Source: Lachnospiraceae bacterium
Lineage (GTDB): Bacteria > Bacillota > Clostridia > Lachnospirales > Lachnospiraceae
Length of the DNA: 49,277 nt
Reading direction: 5' to 3'
NCBI GenBank assembly: GCA_009774145.1
Contig: VSND01000028.1
Coordinates: 1 to 49,277 of the forward strand
The stretch's first letter is position 1; each line of letters opens with the position of its first letter. The translations under genes and the position numbers were made by a program. Shown piece after piece: positions 49,171 through 49,277 of the stretch. The notes beneath the pieces were generated by a model, which was given only the letters and a program-made list of their open reading frames with translations, was not told the DNA's origin and ran no database searches.

Positions 49171-49277
49171 GCATGGCGCCCCTTTGCCTCCGACAGCGGA
49201 ATCGCCGTCACGGTCCGCTTCAGCCCCTGACAGCCCATACTGCTGTGGTAACTTGTTCCATGATCTGTGATATAGGC
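49146..49277 (-). CDS. C-terminal part of a pilus-cluster protein, cut by the window edge
   Basis: An open minus-strand frame runs 43 codons from the right edge to TGA at 49148-49146. The fragment shows YITDHGTSYHSSMGC, LKRTVTAIPLSEA and a terminal CSRCGGK. The spaced His, Cys and CxxC suggest a small metal or disulfide site. It overlaps the peptidase start by 25 bases. I infer a pseudopilin or surface protein of the Tad-like cluster; the rest lies outside. Confidence 0.6.
   Translation of the reverse strand, partial: AYITDHGTSYHSSMGCQGLKRTVTAIPLSEAKGRHACSRCGGK

Noticed and set aside
48785..49174. N-terminal extension of the TadE-like frame to 49174
   Set aside because: This stretch is the prepilin peptidase gene read in another frame; the TadE pattern begins at 48784.

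Overview
The window looks like a chromosomal segment of a Lachnospiraceae-type member of the Clostridia. The evidence is Gram-positive-style ribosome binding sites (AGGAGG), a large SRP RNA of the Bacillus/Clostridium type, CvpA/DUF5711/LysM and FHA/Tad-pilus genes typical of that family, and YesMN-type sugar regulation. I cannot name the species from sequence alone. No CRISPR array, rRNA operon, plasmid origin or complete insertion sequence was seen.

Region 1-5.1 kb is a visibly AT-rich integrative element end. It holds a long unrecognised protein on the minus strand (open at the window edge, with a probable frameshift near its start), a DUF927-like P-loop ATPase, a small excisionase-like DNA-binding protein and a tyrosine integrase. 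The integrase gene ends about 110 bases from the 3' end of tRNA-Pro(CGG), the likely attachment site. 5.2-13.8 kb is an L-ascorbate-type (ula) catabolic locus. On the minus strand lie the UlaG-like lactonase, PTS IIA, IIC and IIB, a HAD phosphatase, a DeoR-family regulator and a DUF3592 membrane protein. On the plus strand lie a UlaE-like epimerase and an unusual cytosolic FG-GAP/VCBS-like protein. The divergent 530-base intergenic region carries two good promoters and near-identical 19-base repeats that look like operators. The ulaD and ulaF functions are absent from the window.

13.8-25.4 kb holds envelope and housekeeping genes, all on the minus strand: a coiled-coil SleB/CwlJ-type wall hydrolase with an acidic tail, TrmL, a PurM/HypE-like protein, a VanW protein, a 33-residue membrane protein, a DnaQ-like exonuclease, endonuclease III and a DUF4080 radical SAM protein. 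These are followed by two tRNA-Gly genes and then a CvpA / DUF5711 / MPN-like-TM-LysM trio. The MPN-like domain of the last protein has lost both metal-binding histidines of the JAMM motif.

25.4-40 kb is a YtfQ/YtfR/YtfT/YjfF-type (galactofuranose/galactose) ABC transporter locus with a YesMN two-component system, an aldose 1-epimerase and a second, separate binding lipoprotein. A more AT-rich plus-strand module (XRE regulator with membrane domain, BceA-like ATPase, BceB-like permease) lies between that second lipoprotein and the transporter operon. 40-49.3 kb is housekeeping (RecR, YbaB/EbfC, DnaX, 6-phosphofructokinase, SRP RNA, TadA, RsmA, TatD), ending in an FHA/DUF6382 gene and the start of a Tad/Flp-pilus-like cluster (TadE-like, prepilin peptidase, a partial gene).

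The least explained signals are the MPN-dead/LysM/DUF5711/CvpA trio, the FG-GAP protein coupled to UlaE in an incomplete ascorbate pathway, two near-matching long inverted repeats upstream of unrelated sugar genes (9571 and 39876), two tandem 42-base nested hairpins near 44.05 kb, and the frameshifted cargo gene of the integrative element.
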